A stretch of 64,000 nucleotides of DNA, taken from Bordetella parapertussis. GTDB taxonomy: Bacteria > Pseudomonadota > Gammaproteobacteria > Burkholderiales > Burkholderiaceae_C. The stretch spans positions 3,922-67,921 of the forward strand of contig CAMCTC010000017.1 in the NCBI GenBank assembly GCA_945878355.1. Reading direction: 5' to 3'. Shown here one piece after another: positions 45,483 to 54,885 of the stretch. Made by a program: the position numbers and the translations under genes. Under the pieces are notes generated by a model, which saw only the letters and a program-made list of their open reading frames with translations, ran no database searches and was not told the DNA's origin. Each line of letters starts with the position of its first letter. Within the stretch, counting starts at the first letter, position 1.

Positions 45483-47599
45483 AGTTGTGTGTAGGGTTCA
45501 CAACGGCCTAGCAGCTCGGCGTGGCGCCCGGCGTCGGACAGCCGGCCTTGTTCGAAGACGAAGATTCGGTCTGACTTGACCAGCGTGGACAAGCGGTGGC
45601 TGACGATCACCACCGTGCGGCCGGCGGCGATGCGTCCCAGGTTGCGCATGAAGATGGCTTCGCTCTCTGGGTCTAGCGCGCTGGCAGCCTCGTCCAGGAT
45701 CAGGATGCGCGGCTGCGGCAGCAGCGCCCGTGCAATCGCCAGGCGCTGGCGCTGGCCGCCCGACAGGTTGGCCGCGTTTTCTTCCAGCAAGGTGTCGTAG
45801 CCCTGGGGCAAGCGCTCGATGAACTCATCGGCGCCTGCGGCCTGCGACGCCGCCACGATGGCCTCGAAGCTGGCGTCGGGCCGGCCCATCGCGATGTTCT
45901 CGCGAACGCTGCCGCGGAACATGAAGTTGTCTTGCAGCACCACGCCAGTGCTGCGCCGCAGATGGGCCAGGTCGACCTCTCGGATGTCAACGCCGTCGAA
46001 GCGGATCACGCCCTCTTGCACCGGGTACAAGCCCTGGATCAGCCGCGTGAACGTGGTCTTGCCCGACCCGCTGCGCCCCACCACCCCAACCACGGTGCCG
46101 GGGGCGATGTCCAGCGACACCCGGTCCAGTGCGGCCACCGTCGAGTTGGGGTAGCGAAAGGTCACGCCGTCCAGCTCGATCCTGCCCTTTAGGTCGGGCC
46201 GCAACCCGCCTGACGACCGGCGCTCGGGTGCGCGGTTCATCACCTCGCCCAGCATCTTGACCGCCAGCGCGGTCTCTTGGTAGCCCTGCACCAGCCCGAC
46301 CATCTGAACCAGCGGGCCGACCACCCGGCCCGACATGATCTGGAACGCGATCAGCGCGCCCACGGTCAGCTGCAGGCTGAACACATCGAGCGCACCGAGC
46401 GCGATCACCGCCACCGTCATCAGGTTCTTCAGCAAACCGGTCAAGGTGCTGGCAGCGATCGACATCTTGCCGACGTTGAACATCATGTTGATCGAATTGG
46501 CCGAGCGCTGGTCCCAGACCTTGCGCTGTTTGGGCTCGATCGCCAGCGACTTGACGGTGCGCATGCCGTGGATGGTTTCCACCAGCATCGACTGGCGGAT
46601 GCCCTCGGCGTTGTACAGCGCCTGCAAGCGCACGTTGAAGGGCTTGATCATCAGCACGACCACCAAGGCCATCAGCGCTGAGAACACGATCACCACGACA
46701 CCGAGCTTGACGCTGTAAGAGAACAACAGCGGGATGAAGATCACCAGCGCAGTGGCGTCCAGCGCGGTGAAGAACAGGTTGCCGGTGAGGAAGTTGCGGA
46801 TCGCGGTGACCTGTTGCATGTGGCGCACCACCATGCCTGCGGTGCTGGTCTCGAAGTAGTCGATTGGCAGCGACAACAGGTGCGCAAAGGTGCGCTTGGC
46901 CAAGCGCATGTCGATGATGTTGGTGGCGTGCAGCATCAGGTAAGAGCGCATGAAGCCGAAAGCGGCCTCGAACAGCAGCACGCCGACCACGCCGACGGTG
47001 AGCACCACCAACGTGGAATAGCTCTCGTGCGTAAGCACCTTATCTAGCACCAACTGCGTGAAGATGGCCGTGCCCAGGCCCAGCAGGTGCAGCATCACGG
47101 CGGCAATCGCCACGTCGCGAAAAGCGCTGCGCTGGCGCAGGATCTCCGGGATGAACCATCGCAGGCCAAAGGGCTGGTTGGCGTCCAGCAGGCTGTGTTG
47201 GCGCTTGACCAGGATGGCCTCGCCGGCCCAACCGGCGCAAAACTCGGCCTCGCCGACCAGCTTGATCGCGGTGCCCGACAGTGGGTCCAGGATCGCCACC
47301 TGCTTGACGCCCCCGGCGGCCTGCTTGGGGATGCCGGCGACGATGACCGAGTGGCCATCGCTGCGCCTGGCGATCAGCGGGAACACACCCTCCAGCGCGG
47401 TGAGCTCGTCCCAGCGCAGGCTGACCGCCTGGGCCTTGAAGCCCAGCTCGGTGGCCATGCGCACCACCAGCTTGCTGTCGGGCTCGGCGGCCTCGAGCGC
47501 GAAGTCGTGAATCAAGCGCTCAGGAAGCGCCGCCACCCCGTGGTGCTGCGCCAGCGCCGTCAGGCACTGGACGGTGGAGTGGGGGTAGAGGACGGGCAT
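45455..47599 (-). CDS. HlyB-type ABC exporter of a type I secretion system
   Basis: 714-residue exporter with three parts. Residues 1-130 form a C39-like domain without the catalytic cysteine (position in STVQCLTALAQHHG differs), as in HlyB, so it probably docks RTX substrates rather than cutting them. Membrane segments span about 160-440. The ATPase domain has Walker A GRSGSGKT at 508-515, signature LSGGQRQRLAIARALL and Walker B ILILDEAASALDPESE with a following switch histidine. It is the first gene of a two-gene operon with the adaptor. The likely substrates are the two octapeptide-repeat proteins encoded just downstream on the same strand. Confidence 0.92.
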   Translation of the reverse strand: MPVLYPHSTVQCLTALAQHHGVAALPERLIHDFALEAAEPDSKLVVRMATELGFKAQAVSLRWDELTALEGVFPLIARRSDGHSVIVAGIPKQAAGGVKQVAILDPLSGTAIKLVGEAEFCAGWAGEAILVKRQHSLLDANQPFGLRWFIPEILRQRSAFRDVAIAAVMLHLLGLGTAIFTQLVLDKVLTHESYSTLVVLTVGVVGVLLFEAAFGFMRSYLMLHATNIIDMRLAKRTFAHLLSLPIDYFETSTAGMVVRHMQQVTAIRNFLTGNLFFTALDATALVIFIPLLFSYSVKLGVVVIVFSALMALVVVLMIKPFNVRLQALYNAEGIRQSMLVETIHGMRTVKSLAIEPKQRKVWDQRSANSINMMFNVGKMSIAASTLTGLLKNLMTVAVIALGALDVFSLQLTVGALIAFQIMSGRVVGPLVQMVGLVQGYQETALAVKMLGEVMNRAPERRSSGGLRPDLKGRIELDGVTFRYPNSTVAALDRVSLDIAPGTVVGVVGRSGSGKTTFTRLIQGLYPVQEGVIRFDGVDIREVDLAHLRRSTGVVLQDNFMFRGSVRENIAMGRPDASFEAIVAASQAAGADEFIERLPQGYDTLLEENAANLSGGQRQRLAIARALLPQPRILILDEAASALDPESEAIFMRNLGRIAAGRTVVIVSHRLSTLVKSDRIFVFEQGRLSDAGRHAELLGRCEPYTQLWNQQTIHL

Positions 47600-47934
47600 G
47601 ACCTAAGACTGTAACCCATGCAATGCGGGCTTTAATCGCTTAAAAAAGTTCCATGTGTCAATCTGTTCGAAGAGCCATCTCTAGCGCGAGTCTGTGCTAT
47701 CGTAGTCTTGACGTGTGTTACCAAACGGGGTTGTCGAAGACGCCGATTTCTCAGAGGCAGGCTCCGCTTGTGCAAATCGAACTACGTGCCGCCTCAGCAT
47801 CGACGTTAATGCGATATCGGGTGCCGAATTCGGGAAAATTAATTTCATAAAATGGTTTGAGTTTTGTTTAATTTTCCAAAATCCCATTCCCGCGTACGGT
47901 TGCTAATATTTTTTGCTGCATCTGGGGTCTTTCT
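47600..47934. promoter_or_regulatory. Divergent intergenic region between the exporter and a TPR glycosyltransferase
   Basis: 335 bases without a gene. It is AT-rich around 47835-47915, with gctaatatt near 47902-47910 as a candidate -10 for the rightward gene. No TAAA-N15/16-GCCG site was found on either strand, so the exporter operon does not show the sigma-28-like promoter of its putative substrate. Confidence 0.4.
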
Positions 47935-49773
47935 TTGAGCGTAGAGCATCCTTCAGCGGCGGATATTTTTGACGCCGCATTGACGCAAGCGCGAGCTGGG
48001 ACGCTGGCGCTGGGTGACCTGATGAGTCTGGCCGAGTCGCAGGTCAACGCCGGGCGTGCGAACGCTGGCATTACGCTGTACCGACTGTGGATCGATTCGG
48101 TCAGCGCAGCCCAGGCGCCAATGGTGTTTGCTGCCCACTTCAATCTCGGTGTCGCGCTGGGAAACTCGGGCGACAACAGTGGTGCAGAGTCAGCTTACAG
48201 GGCGGCGATTGCGAGTCGGCCGAATTTCTTCGAGGCTTGGCTCAACCTGGGCAGCCAACTGGAGGCTCAGGGCCGGCCCGACGAGGCCGTCGCCTGCTGG
48301 CAGACCGTGGCCGATCACCCCGGCCTGGCCATGCCAGCGCAGCAGGCGATGCTGCTACAGGCGCTGAACCAGCGCGGCCGGCTGTGCGAGATCCAGCACC
48401 GCTACCCCGAGGCCGAGGCCTCGTTGCGCCGCAGCCTTGAGATCGACCCGCGCCAGACCGACGCGTTGCAGCATTGGATCCACCTGCGCCAGCGCCAGTG
48501 CATCTGGCCGGTGTACCAGCCCTTTGGCCAGGTCAGCGAGAACGCGATGCTGACGGCCACCTCACCGCTGGCGATGCTGGCCGCGCACGACGACCCGGCG
48601 CTGCAACTGATGGCGGCGCGCTCATTCGTCGACCGCAAGCTGCAGCACCCGGTGGCGGCCTTGGCCGCCGGCAAGCGCTATGGTCACCAGCGCCTTCGAG
48701 TGGGCTATTTGTCTGGCGACTTGTGCACCCACGCGGTGGGCCTGCTGCTGGCCGATTTGTTCGAGCAGCATGACCGCGAGCGGGTCGAGGTTTACGCGTT
48801 TTGCTACAGCCGGGAAGACGGCACCGCCTACCGCGAGCGACTCAAGGCCTCGTTCGAGCATTTTGAGCGTATTGCCCACTTGAGTGATGCCCAGGCCGCG
48901 CAGCGCATTCTGGACTGCGAGATCGACGTGCTGGTCGATCTGCACGGCCTGAGTGCCGGCACCCGGCAAGGCATCCTGGCGCTGCGGCCGGCACCGGTGC
49001 AAGCCACCTGGCTGGGTTTCATCGGCACCACTGCGCTGCCCTGGATCGATTTCGTGATCGCCGACCGCTTCGCGCTGCCGCCAGCGCTGCAACCGATGTT
49101 CAGCGAGCGGCCGCTGTATCTGGAGTCCAGCTTTTTGCCTGGCGACCGCCGGCGCGAGGTCGGCGCGACCATCAGCCGGATGGATGCCGGGCTGCCGGAA
49201 GACGCGTTCATCTTTGCGTCGTTCAACAACGCCTACAAGCTGAACGCGGTGATGTTCGACAGCTGGATGCGTATATTGCGCGCCGTGCCCGGCAGCGTGC
49301 TGTGGCTGCTGGACGACAACCCCACGGCCACCGCCAACCTGGCGGCCTTTGCCGCCGACCGCGGCGTGGGCCGCGAGCGGTTGATCTTCGCCCCTCGCGT
49401 GACCACCGCCGAATACCGCGCCCGCCTGGCGCTGGCCGACCTGTTCCTGGACAACCACCCCTACAACGCCGGGTCCACCGCCAACGACGTGCTGTGGGTC
49501 GGCACGCCGATGCTGACACTGAGCGGCCGGACCTTCGTCTCGCGTATGGGCGGCAGCTTGCTCAACGTGCTGGGCTTGCCCGAATTGGTGACGCACAGCC
49601 ACCTGCAGTATGAGGAAACGGCGATCGGGTTGGGGCGGGATGCTGAGCGTCTGCGGGGCTTGAGGTCGCGGCTGCACAGCGCGCGGCATGAGGGGGCGGG
49701 GTTTGATGTGGCGGGGTTGGCGAGGGGGTTGGAGCTACGTTACGAGGAGGCGGCGCTAACTCTCGTTGCTTGA
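47935..49773 (+). CDS. TPR protein with SPINDLY/O-GlcNAc transferase-like domain (GT41)
   Basis: 612 residues. Tetratricopeptide repeats cover about residues 55-185 (HFNLGVALGNSGDNSGAESA, WLNLGSQLEAQGRPDEA). The C-terminal part follows the bacterial SPINDLY/OGT pattern: RVGYLSGDLCTHAVG, VDLHGLSAGTRQGILALRPAP, QATWLGFIGTTALPWIDF, FASFNNAYKLN, RLIFAPR and LFLDNHPYNAGSTANDVLW, given in parts. Such enzymes add sugars to Ser/Thr of proteins in the cytoplasm. The start is a TTG; ATG at 48022 is the next candidate. It sits between the secretion locus and the sugar-nucleotide cluster, so its target could be flagellin or the Thr-rich repeat proteins. Confidence 0.85.
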   Translation: MSVEHPSAADIFDAALTQARAGTLALGDLMSLAESQVNAGRANAGITLYRLWIDSVSAAQAPMVFAAHFNLGVALGNSGDNSGAESAYRAAIASRPNFFEAWLNLGSQLEAQGRPDEAVACWQTVADHPGLAMPAQQAMLLQALNQRGRLCEIQHRYPEAEASLRRSLEIDPRQTDALQHWIHLRQRQCIWPVYQPFGQVSENAMLTATSPLAMLAAHDDPALQLMAARSFVDRKLQHPVAALAAGKRYGHQRLRVGYLSGDLCTHAVGLLLADLFEQHDRERVEVYAFCYSREDGTAYRERLKASFEHFERIAHLSDAQAAQRILDCEIDVLVDLHGLSAGTRQGILALRPAPVQATWLGFIGTTALPWIDFVIADRFALPPALQPMFSERPLYLESSFLPGDRRREVGATISRMDAGLPEDAFIFASFNNAYKLNAVMFDSWMRILRAVPGSVLWLLDDNPTATANLAAFAADRGVGRERLIFAPRVTTAEYRARLALADLFLDNHPYNAGSTANDVLWVGTPMLTLSGRTFVSRMGGSLLNVLGLPELVTHSHLQYEETAIGLGRDAERLRGLRSRLHSARHEGAGFDVAGLARGLELRYEEAALTLVA

Positions 49774-50177
49774 ATTGAACCACTCAGCAAGCAATACGTT
49801 TTTCGGGGGCAAGGCCAAGGCGGTTTAAGCGCCGATCCAAATCTGAGCTCCACTGCTATAGTAGGTTTACCTTGGATCCAACGGGCCGTCATCATTTGCA
49901 TGGGGCTAGTCGCCGTGGGTGAGAAGCTGACCAAGTGCAAACTTGGCTACCTGCTCGTCAGATTGGGGGGTACGCGATTTCCGCCCCATCGAGGCCGAAG
50001 CCCTTCTGGTCGACCGAAATACGCCAGAGGCAAGCTGGGCTCCCCTGCGCTGACGCTTGAGATGTTGGCGAGCGATTACAACTCCGCTATGCGCGCCAGC
50101 CTGATCAAGCCGGCGGGCTTTCAGGCCTACTGCTGCGACGAGTGATGTCCAGCGCCATCGCAGAACGTTGAACCCAC
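49774..50177. other. 404-base intergenic region, possible gene remnants
   Basis: No gene that I can support. A 6-base-pair hairpin (CCAAGT-N4-ACTTGG, 49931-49946) and a TATAGT element near 49857 are visible. One open frame (49900-50145) ends in a protein-like stretch but has no recognisable family and may be a remnant. The region must contain the promoter of the following sugar cluster. Confidence 0.4.
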
Positions 50178-51173
50178 ATGCCCATCATCACCCTATCAAG
50201 CGGCCGGCAATTTACTGCACAGGACGATGAAACCGTGCTGGACGCGGCATTGCGCAACGGCGTGACGCTGGAACACAGTTGCCGCACCGGGCGCTGCGGT
50301 TCCTGTAAGAGTCAGGTGCGCAGCGGAAGCACGGCACCACGACATGTTGAGCTCGGACTGTCGACTGAGGAGCGTGCGGTGGGATGGATGCTGAGCTGCG
50401 TCAGCAGCGCCACCACTGATCTCGCTCTGGATGTGCAGGATCTGGGCGACGTGAGGCTCGAACCCGCCCGCACCCTGCCATGCCGCATCCAGGTGCTGGA
50501 GCGTCTGGCAGGCGATGTGATGAAGGTGACGCTGCGCCTGCCACCGAACAGCGGTTTTCGCTGCCTGCCGGGCCAGTACATTGATGTGATAGGCCATGGC
50601 GGATTGCGGCGAAGCTATTCGGTGGCGAATGCGGTCTCGGCCTCGCAGCACATCGAACTCCATGTGAGAAAAGTCGACGATGGCGCGATGAGCCACTACT
50701 GGTTCGACCAGGCCAAGCCCAGCGACATGCTGCGGCTAAACGGCCCGTTGGGCACGTTCTTTCTGCGCGACACGGCAGGGCTGAACCTGCTGCTGCTGGC
50801 CACGGGCACGGGCATCGCGCCGATCAAGGCCATGCTGGAAGGTTTGGCCCTTGCACCAGTGGCGATGTTGCCACGGTCAGTCGCGCTCTACTGGGGCGGC
50901 CGCACCGCGCCAGACCTGTATTGGGACCCTGCCACGCTGGCGATAGGCCATCGCTTCGTGCCGGTCTTGTCGAGAGCCGATGCGGGCTGGACCGGCGCGC
51001 GCGGCCATGTGCATCAGGCTGTGCTGCAGGACAATCCCGAACTGAGCAATGCTGTGGTCTATGCCTGTGGCTCGGACGCGATGATTCAGAGTGCCCGCAC
51101 AGAACTCGTGGCAGCAGGGTTGGCCCAGACCCGTTTCCATTCCGACGTTTTCGTCTGTTCTTCAGCGGCGTGA
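50178..51173 (+). CDS. ddhD: CDP-6-deoxy-delta-3,4-glucoseen reductase (E3), ferredoxin-reductase type
   Basis: 331-residue iron-sulfur flavoenzyme that supplies electrons to RfbH during C-3 deoxygenation. The N-terminal plant-type ferredoxin domain has cysteines in [12 protein letters not shown] and LSCVSSAT for a [2Fe-2S] cluster. The FAD domain shows [21 protein letters not shown], the NAD domain [17 protein letters not shown] and the C-terminal [10 protein letters not shown]. The gene order reductase-rfbF-rfbG-rfbH is the same as ddhDABC of Yersinia, which supports the assignment over a general oxygenase reductase. The next gene starts 20 bases later. Confidence 0.88.
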   Translation: MPIITLSSGRQFTAQDDETVLDAALRNGVTLEHSCRTGRCGSCKSQVRSGSTAPRHVELGLSTEERAVGWMLSCVSSATTDLALDVQDLGDVRLEPARTLPCRIQVLERLAGDVMKVTLRLPPNSGFRCLPGQYIDVIGHGGLRRSYSVANAVSASQHIELHVRKVDDGAMSHYWFDQAKPSDMLRLNGPLGTFFLRDTAGLNLLLLATGTGIAPIKAMLEGLALAPVAMLPRSVALYWGGRTAPDLYWDPATLAIGHRFVPVLSRADAGWTGARGHVHQAVLQDNPELSNAVVYACGSDAMIQSARTELVAAGLAQTRFHSDVFVCSSAA

Positions 51174-51193
51174 CCGCACCAAGGTATCGAGAC

Positions 51194-51967
51194 ATGAAAG
51201 CCGTCATCCTGGCCGGAGGCCTGGGCACCCGCCTGAGCGAAGAAACCGCCAGCCGTCCCAAGCCCATGGTGGAGGTGGGCGGCAAGCCCATCCTGTGGCA
51301 TATCTTGAAGATGTACGCGAAGCACGGCGTCAACGACTTCGTGATCTGCTGCGGTTACAAGGGCTATGTGATCAAGGAGTACTTTGCCAACTACTTTCTG
51401 CACATGTCGGACGTCACTTTCGACATGCGCAGCAACCGGATGGAAGTGCATCACAAGCGCGCCGAACCCTGGAATGTGACCCTGGTCGACACTGGCGACG
51501 ACTCGATGACCGGAGGCCGCCTGCTTCGCGTGGCCAAGTATGTGCAGCAAGACGAGGCCTTCTGCTTCACCTATGGCGACGGTGTGGGCGATATCGACAT
51601 CAGCGCTTCGATTGACTTCCACCGCAGCCACGGCAAGGCAGCGACGCTGACCGCTACCTACCCGCCTGGCCGCTTTGGAGCGTTGGAGATTCAAGGCAGC
51701 CAAGTGCTGAGCTTCAAGGAAAAGCCCCGAGGCGACGGCGCGTTGATCAACGGCGGATTCTTCGTGCTCTCGCCCAAGGTGCTTGCCCACCTGAAGGGTG
51801 ACGGCGACGTCTGGGAGCAACAACCGCTGGCGCAATTGGCGGCGGATGGCGAGTTGATGGCCTACCAGCACGAAGGCTTCTGGCAACCGATGGACACGCT
51901 GCGCGACAAGCAGTTGCTGGAAGATCTGTGGCAATCGGGCAAGGCACCCTGGAAGACCTGGGACTGA
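51194..51967 (+). CDS. rfbF: Glucose-1-phosphate cytidylyltransferase
   Basis: 257-residue nucleotidyltransferase that makes CDP-D-glucose from CTP and glucose 1-phosphate, the first step towards 3,6-dideoxyhexoses. It opens with [18 protein letters not shown], followed by [27 protein letters not shown] and [14 protein letters not shown], all typical of RfbF/DdhA. Length is normal. ATG at 51194 places the glycine-rich loop at the very N-terminus, as in the family. rfbG follows after seven bases. Confidence 0.94.
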   Translation: MKAVILAGGLGTRLSEETASRPKPMVEVGGKPILWHILKMYAKHGVNDFVICCGYKGYVIKEYFANYFLHMSDVTFDMRSNRMEVHHKRAEPWNVTLVDTGDDSMTGGRLLRVAKYVQQDEAFCFTYGDGVGDIDISASIDFHRSHGKAATLTATYPPGRFGALEIQGSQVLSFKEKPRGDGALINGGFFVLSPKVLAHLKGDGDVWEQQPLAQLAADGELMAYQHEGFWQPMDTLRDKQLLEDLWQSGKAPWKTWD

Positions 51968-51974
51968 GCCCGCG

Positions 51975-53048
51975 ATGACCGACACCGTCAACCCCGGCTT
52001 CTGGCACGGCAAGCGCGTGCTGATCACCGGCCACACCGGCTTCAAGGGGGGCTGGCTCAGCTTGTGGCTGCAATCGATGGGCGCCGAGTTGCAGGGCCTG
52101 GCCTTGAGCCCGCCCACCACGCCCAGTCTCTTTGTTGAGGCCAATGTCGCCGCCGGCATGGCGTCGACTCTAGGCGACATCCGCGACTACGAGACCGTGC
52201 GCGCCTGCCTGCTGGCATTCAAGCCCGAGATTGTCATCCACATGGCCGCGCAGTCGCTGGTGCGCTTGTCGTACACCGAGCCGGTGGCCACTTACGCCAC
52301 CAACGTGATGGGCACCGTCCATGTGCTCGAAGCCGCGCGCCATGCGGGCAGCGTGCGCGCGATCGTCAACGTGACGACCGACAAGTGCTACGAGAACCGC
52401 GAATGGGTCTGGGGCTACCGCGAGGACGAGCCCATGGGCGGCTACGACCCTTACAGCAACAGCAAGGGCTGCTCGGAACTGGTCACCTCGGCCTACCGAC
52501 GCTCGTTCTTCCAGCACAGCGGCATTGCCCTGGGCTCGGCACGCGCCGGCAATGTGATCGGCGGTGGCGATTGGGCGGCCGACCGGCTGGTGCCAGACAT
52601 CTTGCGGGCTTTCGAGCGCGGCGAGCCGGTGGTTATCCGCAATCCGACTGCCACCCGCCCTTGGCAGCATGTGCTGGAGCCGCTGTCGGGCTACTTGGCT
52701 TTGGCTGAGCAGCTTTTCCAGCAAGGGCAAGCCTTTGCCGAAGCCTGGAATTTCGGCCCACGCGACGAAGACGCCCGCCCCGTCGGCTGGATTGTCAAGA
52801 AAATGGCAAATTTATGGGGCCAAGATGCATCCTGGCATGTTGATGAAGCAACGCACCCGCACGAAGCCAATGCGCTCAAACTTGACATCTCCAAGGCAGG
52901 GCAGCGGCTGAACTGGGCGCCTCGATGGAGTCTTGAGTTGGCCTTGCAATCCATCGTGGAATGGCACCATGCATGGCTGAACCACAACAGCGCTTACCAT
53001 CAAACACTGCAGCAGATCGAACGGTACATGAAGGACAAGCAGCCATGA
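51975..53048 (+). CDS. rfbG: CDP-glucose 4,6-dehydratase
   Basis: 357-residue short-chain dehydrogenase of the extended type that converts CDP-glucose to CDP-4-keto-6-deoxyglucose. The NAD-binding motif GHTGFKGGWLSLWL lies near residue 18. The catalytic region reads VTTDKCYENREW and the YDPYSNSKG segment supplies the Y-x3-K pair; TRPWQHVLEPLSGYLALAEQ is a further family mark. The stop overlaps the next start (ATGA, 53045-53048), so the antitoxin-like gene is translationally tied to the sugar operon. Confidence 0.94.
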   Translation: MTDTVNPGFWHGKRVLITGHTGFKGGWLSLWLQSMGAELQGLALSPPTTPSLFVEANVAAGMASTLGDIRDYETVRACLLAFKPEIVIHMAAQSLVRLSYTEPVATYATNVMGTVHVLEAARHAGSVRAIVNVTTDKCYENREWVWGYREDEPMGGYDPYSNSKGCSELVTSAYRRSFFQHSGIALGSARAGNVIGGGDWAADRLVPDILRAFERGEPVVIRNPTATRPWQHVLEPLSGYLALAEQLFQQGQAFAEAWNFGPRDEDARPVGWIVKKMANLWGQDASWHVDEATHPHEANALKLDISKAGQRLNWAPRWSLELALQSIVEWHHAWLNHNSAYHQTLQQIERYMKDKQP

Positions 53049-53278
53049 CACACCCCACACTGCGCACTCGCCTGACGGCAGATGCGACGCACACCATCCA
53101 CTTCACGCTCCCTCCCGAGATGGGCGATGAAGTGGACGTGATCATCATGCCGCGCATCTTGGCGCCCGCCGGCGCACTGACAGGTGACAGTCTGGCAATG
53201 GCCCACTTGGCCGATCAAACCGGTTTTGCGCGAGATGTGTTGAGCAGTCCGGAAGAGGACTGCTGGAATGATCTCTGA
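53045..53278 (+). CDS. Small antitoxin-like protein (MazE/PemI type, tentative)
   Basis: 77-residue protein between rfbG and the toxin-rfbH fusion. It has a short beta-rich start (THTIHFTLPPEM) and an acidic C-terminal tail ending LSSPEEDCWNDL, a pattern common in antitoxins, where the acidic tail blocks the toxin. The ATG overlaps the rfbG stop by four bases and its stop lies 11 bases inside the next gene, the typical overlap of toxin-antitoxin pairs. The family assignment rests mainly on this arrangement and on the toxin-like sequence that follows. It is out of place in a sugar-nucleotide operon and probably arrived as a mobile module. Confidence 0.6.
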   Translation: MTHPTLRTRLTADATHTIHFTLPPEMGDEVDVIIMPRILAPAGALTGDSLAMAHLADQTGFARDVLSSPEEDCWNDL

Positions 53279-54872
53279 AATTGTCCCCGGCGCGATCTAT
53301 AGCGCCTTTTATCCGTTCAGCGATCTGTCGGCGACCAAAAAGCGGCCCGTATTGGCACTGGCACCAGCCGACCGCCATGGTGACGTGCGCGTGGCATTCA
53401 TCACGAGCACGGCTGCAGAAGAAGCAGAGGGCTTGGCCTTGAAGGCCACCGATTTTGCTGGCGCACCACTGCCAAGACCCAGCTTCGTCCGCTTCTCAAA
53501 GACTTTCTCGCTGCACATCAGCCGCTTCGAAAAACCCGTTGCCCGCCTGACGGATTCAGCTGCAGAAGATGTGTTGCGCCGTCTTGTGGGCTTGGATGTG
53601 CCCACATTCGCCCACTTCAAGTACGCACCGCAACCCTTTGTGCCCGGTGTCACATCAGTGCCGGTATCCGGCAAGGTGATAGGTGCCAAGGAACTGCAGT
53701 TGATGGTCGAAGCCTCATTGGACGGTTGGCTGACCACCGGCCGCTTCAACGCCGAGTTCGAACGCCGCTTGGCCAATTACCTGGGTGTCAAGTACCTGAT
53801 CACCGTCAATTCAGGATCGTCTGCCAACCTGGTCGCGTTCTCGACACTGACGTCGCCCCGCTTGGGCGACCGCGCGATCCAACCGGGCGATGAAGTAATC
53901 GGCGTGGCGGCGGGGTTTCCGACCACCGTCAACCCCATCCTGCAATTCGGCGCGGTACCGGTGTTTGTCGACGTCGACCTGGCCACGCACAACATCGACG
54001 CCAGCCTGATCGAAGCCGCCATCACGCCCAAGACCAAAGCCATCATGCTGGCCCACAGCCTTGGCAACCCGTTCAATCTGGACGTGGTGACGGCGCTGTG
54101 CAAAAAATATGGCCTGTGGCTGGTCGAGGATTGCTGCGACGCGCTTGGCGCAACCTACGATGGCCAGTTGGTCGGCACCTTCGGCGACATCGGCACGCTG
54201 AGTTTCTACCCCGCCCACCACATCACGATGGGTGAAGGCGGTGCCGTGTTCACCAACAACCCCGAACTCAAGTTGATCGCCGAATCCTTCCGCGACTGGG
54301 GCCGCGATTGTTACTGCGCGCCGGGCAAGGACAACACCTGCAATAAGCGCTTCTGCTGGAAACTGGGCCAGTTGCCAGAAGGTTACGACCACAAGTACAC
54401 CTATTCGCATCTGGGCTACAACCTCAAGATCAGCGACATGCAGGCGGCTTGCGCGTTGGCGCAATTGGACCGCTTGGACGAATTCATCGCTACGCGGCGA
54501 GCCAACTTCAGCTACTTGAAAGCCCGCCTGCAGTCGTGCAGTGAGTTCCTGCATCTGCCTGAGGCCGCGCCGAAATCGAACCCCTCCTGGTTCGGCTTTC
54601 CACTCATCGTCAAGGCCGAATCCGGCATTCAGCGCAGCGACCTGATCAATTACCTGGACCAGAACAAGATCGCCACTCGCCTGCTGTTCGCCGGCAACCT
54701 CACCAAGCAACCCTACATGATCGGCCGCAACTTCCGCGTCAGCGGCGAGTTGACCAACACCGACACCGTGATGAACCAGACCTTCTGGCTGGGCACTTTT
54801 CCGGGGCTGACGACCGAGCACCTGGATTACATCAGTGACAAGCTCGAAGAGTTCTTCGGTCTGAGCTTCTGA
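53268..54872 (+). CDS. rfbH: MazF/PemK-like toxin domain fused to RfbH (CDP-4-keto-6-deoxyglucose 3-dehydrase)
   Basis: 534 residues in one open frame. Residues 1-106 look like a complete PemK/MazF-type endoribonuclease toxin: VPGAIYSAFYPF, KKRPVLAL (R26, P27), VAFITS (T46) and PSFVRFSKTFSL. From about residue 117 RfbH begins (YAPQPFVPGV, SGKVIGAKELQLMVEASLDG) and is complete to the end: SGSSANLVAFSTL, VEDCCDALGATYDG, HHITMGEGGAVF with H317/H318 at the place of the PLP lysine, and the cluster cysteines in [18 protein letters not shown]. Ordinary RfbH has about 437 residues, so only its first 20 or so residues were replaced. An internal GTG at 53598 could give a nearly normal-length RfbH, though it lacks a good ribosome site. 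The enzyme would use pyridoxamine phosphate and the reductase encoded at 50178. Confidence 0.85.
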   Translation: MISEIVPGAIYSAFYPFSDLSATKKRPVLALAPADRHGDVRVAFITSTAAEEAEGLALKATDFAGAPLPRPSFVRFSKTFSLHISRFEKPVARLTDSAAEDVLRRLVGLDVPTFAHFKYAPQPFVPGVTSVPVSGKVIGAKELQLMVEASLDGWLTTGRFNAEFERRLANYLGVKYLITVNSGSSANLVAFSTLTSPRLGDRAIQPGDEVIGVAAGFPTTVNPILQFGAVPVFVDVDLATHNIDASLIEAAITPKTKAIMLAHSLGNPFNLDVVTALCKKYGLWLVEDCCDALGATYDGQLVGTFGDIGTLSFYPAHHITMGEGGAVFTNNPELKLIAESFRDWGRDCYCAPGKDNTCNKRFCWKLGQLPEGYDHKYTYSHLGYNLKISDMQAACALAQLDRLDEFIATRRANFSYLKARLQSCSEFLHLPEAAPKSNPSWFGFPLIVKAESGIQRSDLINYLDQNKIATRLLFAGNLTKQPYMIGRNFRVSGELTNTDTVMNQTFWLGTFPGLTTEHLDYISDKLEEFFGLSF

Positions 54873-54885
54873 ATCGGAGCGTCTG

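Noticed and set aside
49900..50145. 81-codon open frame before the ferredoxin-type reductase gene
   Set aside because: Weak start, no recognisable family; reported only as part of the intergenic region.
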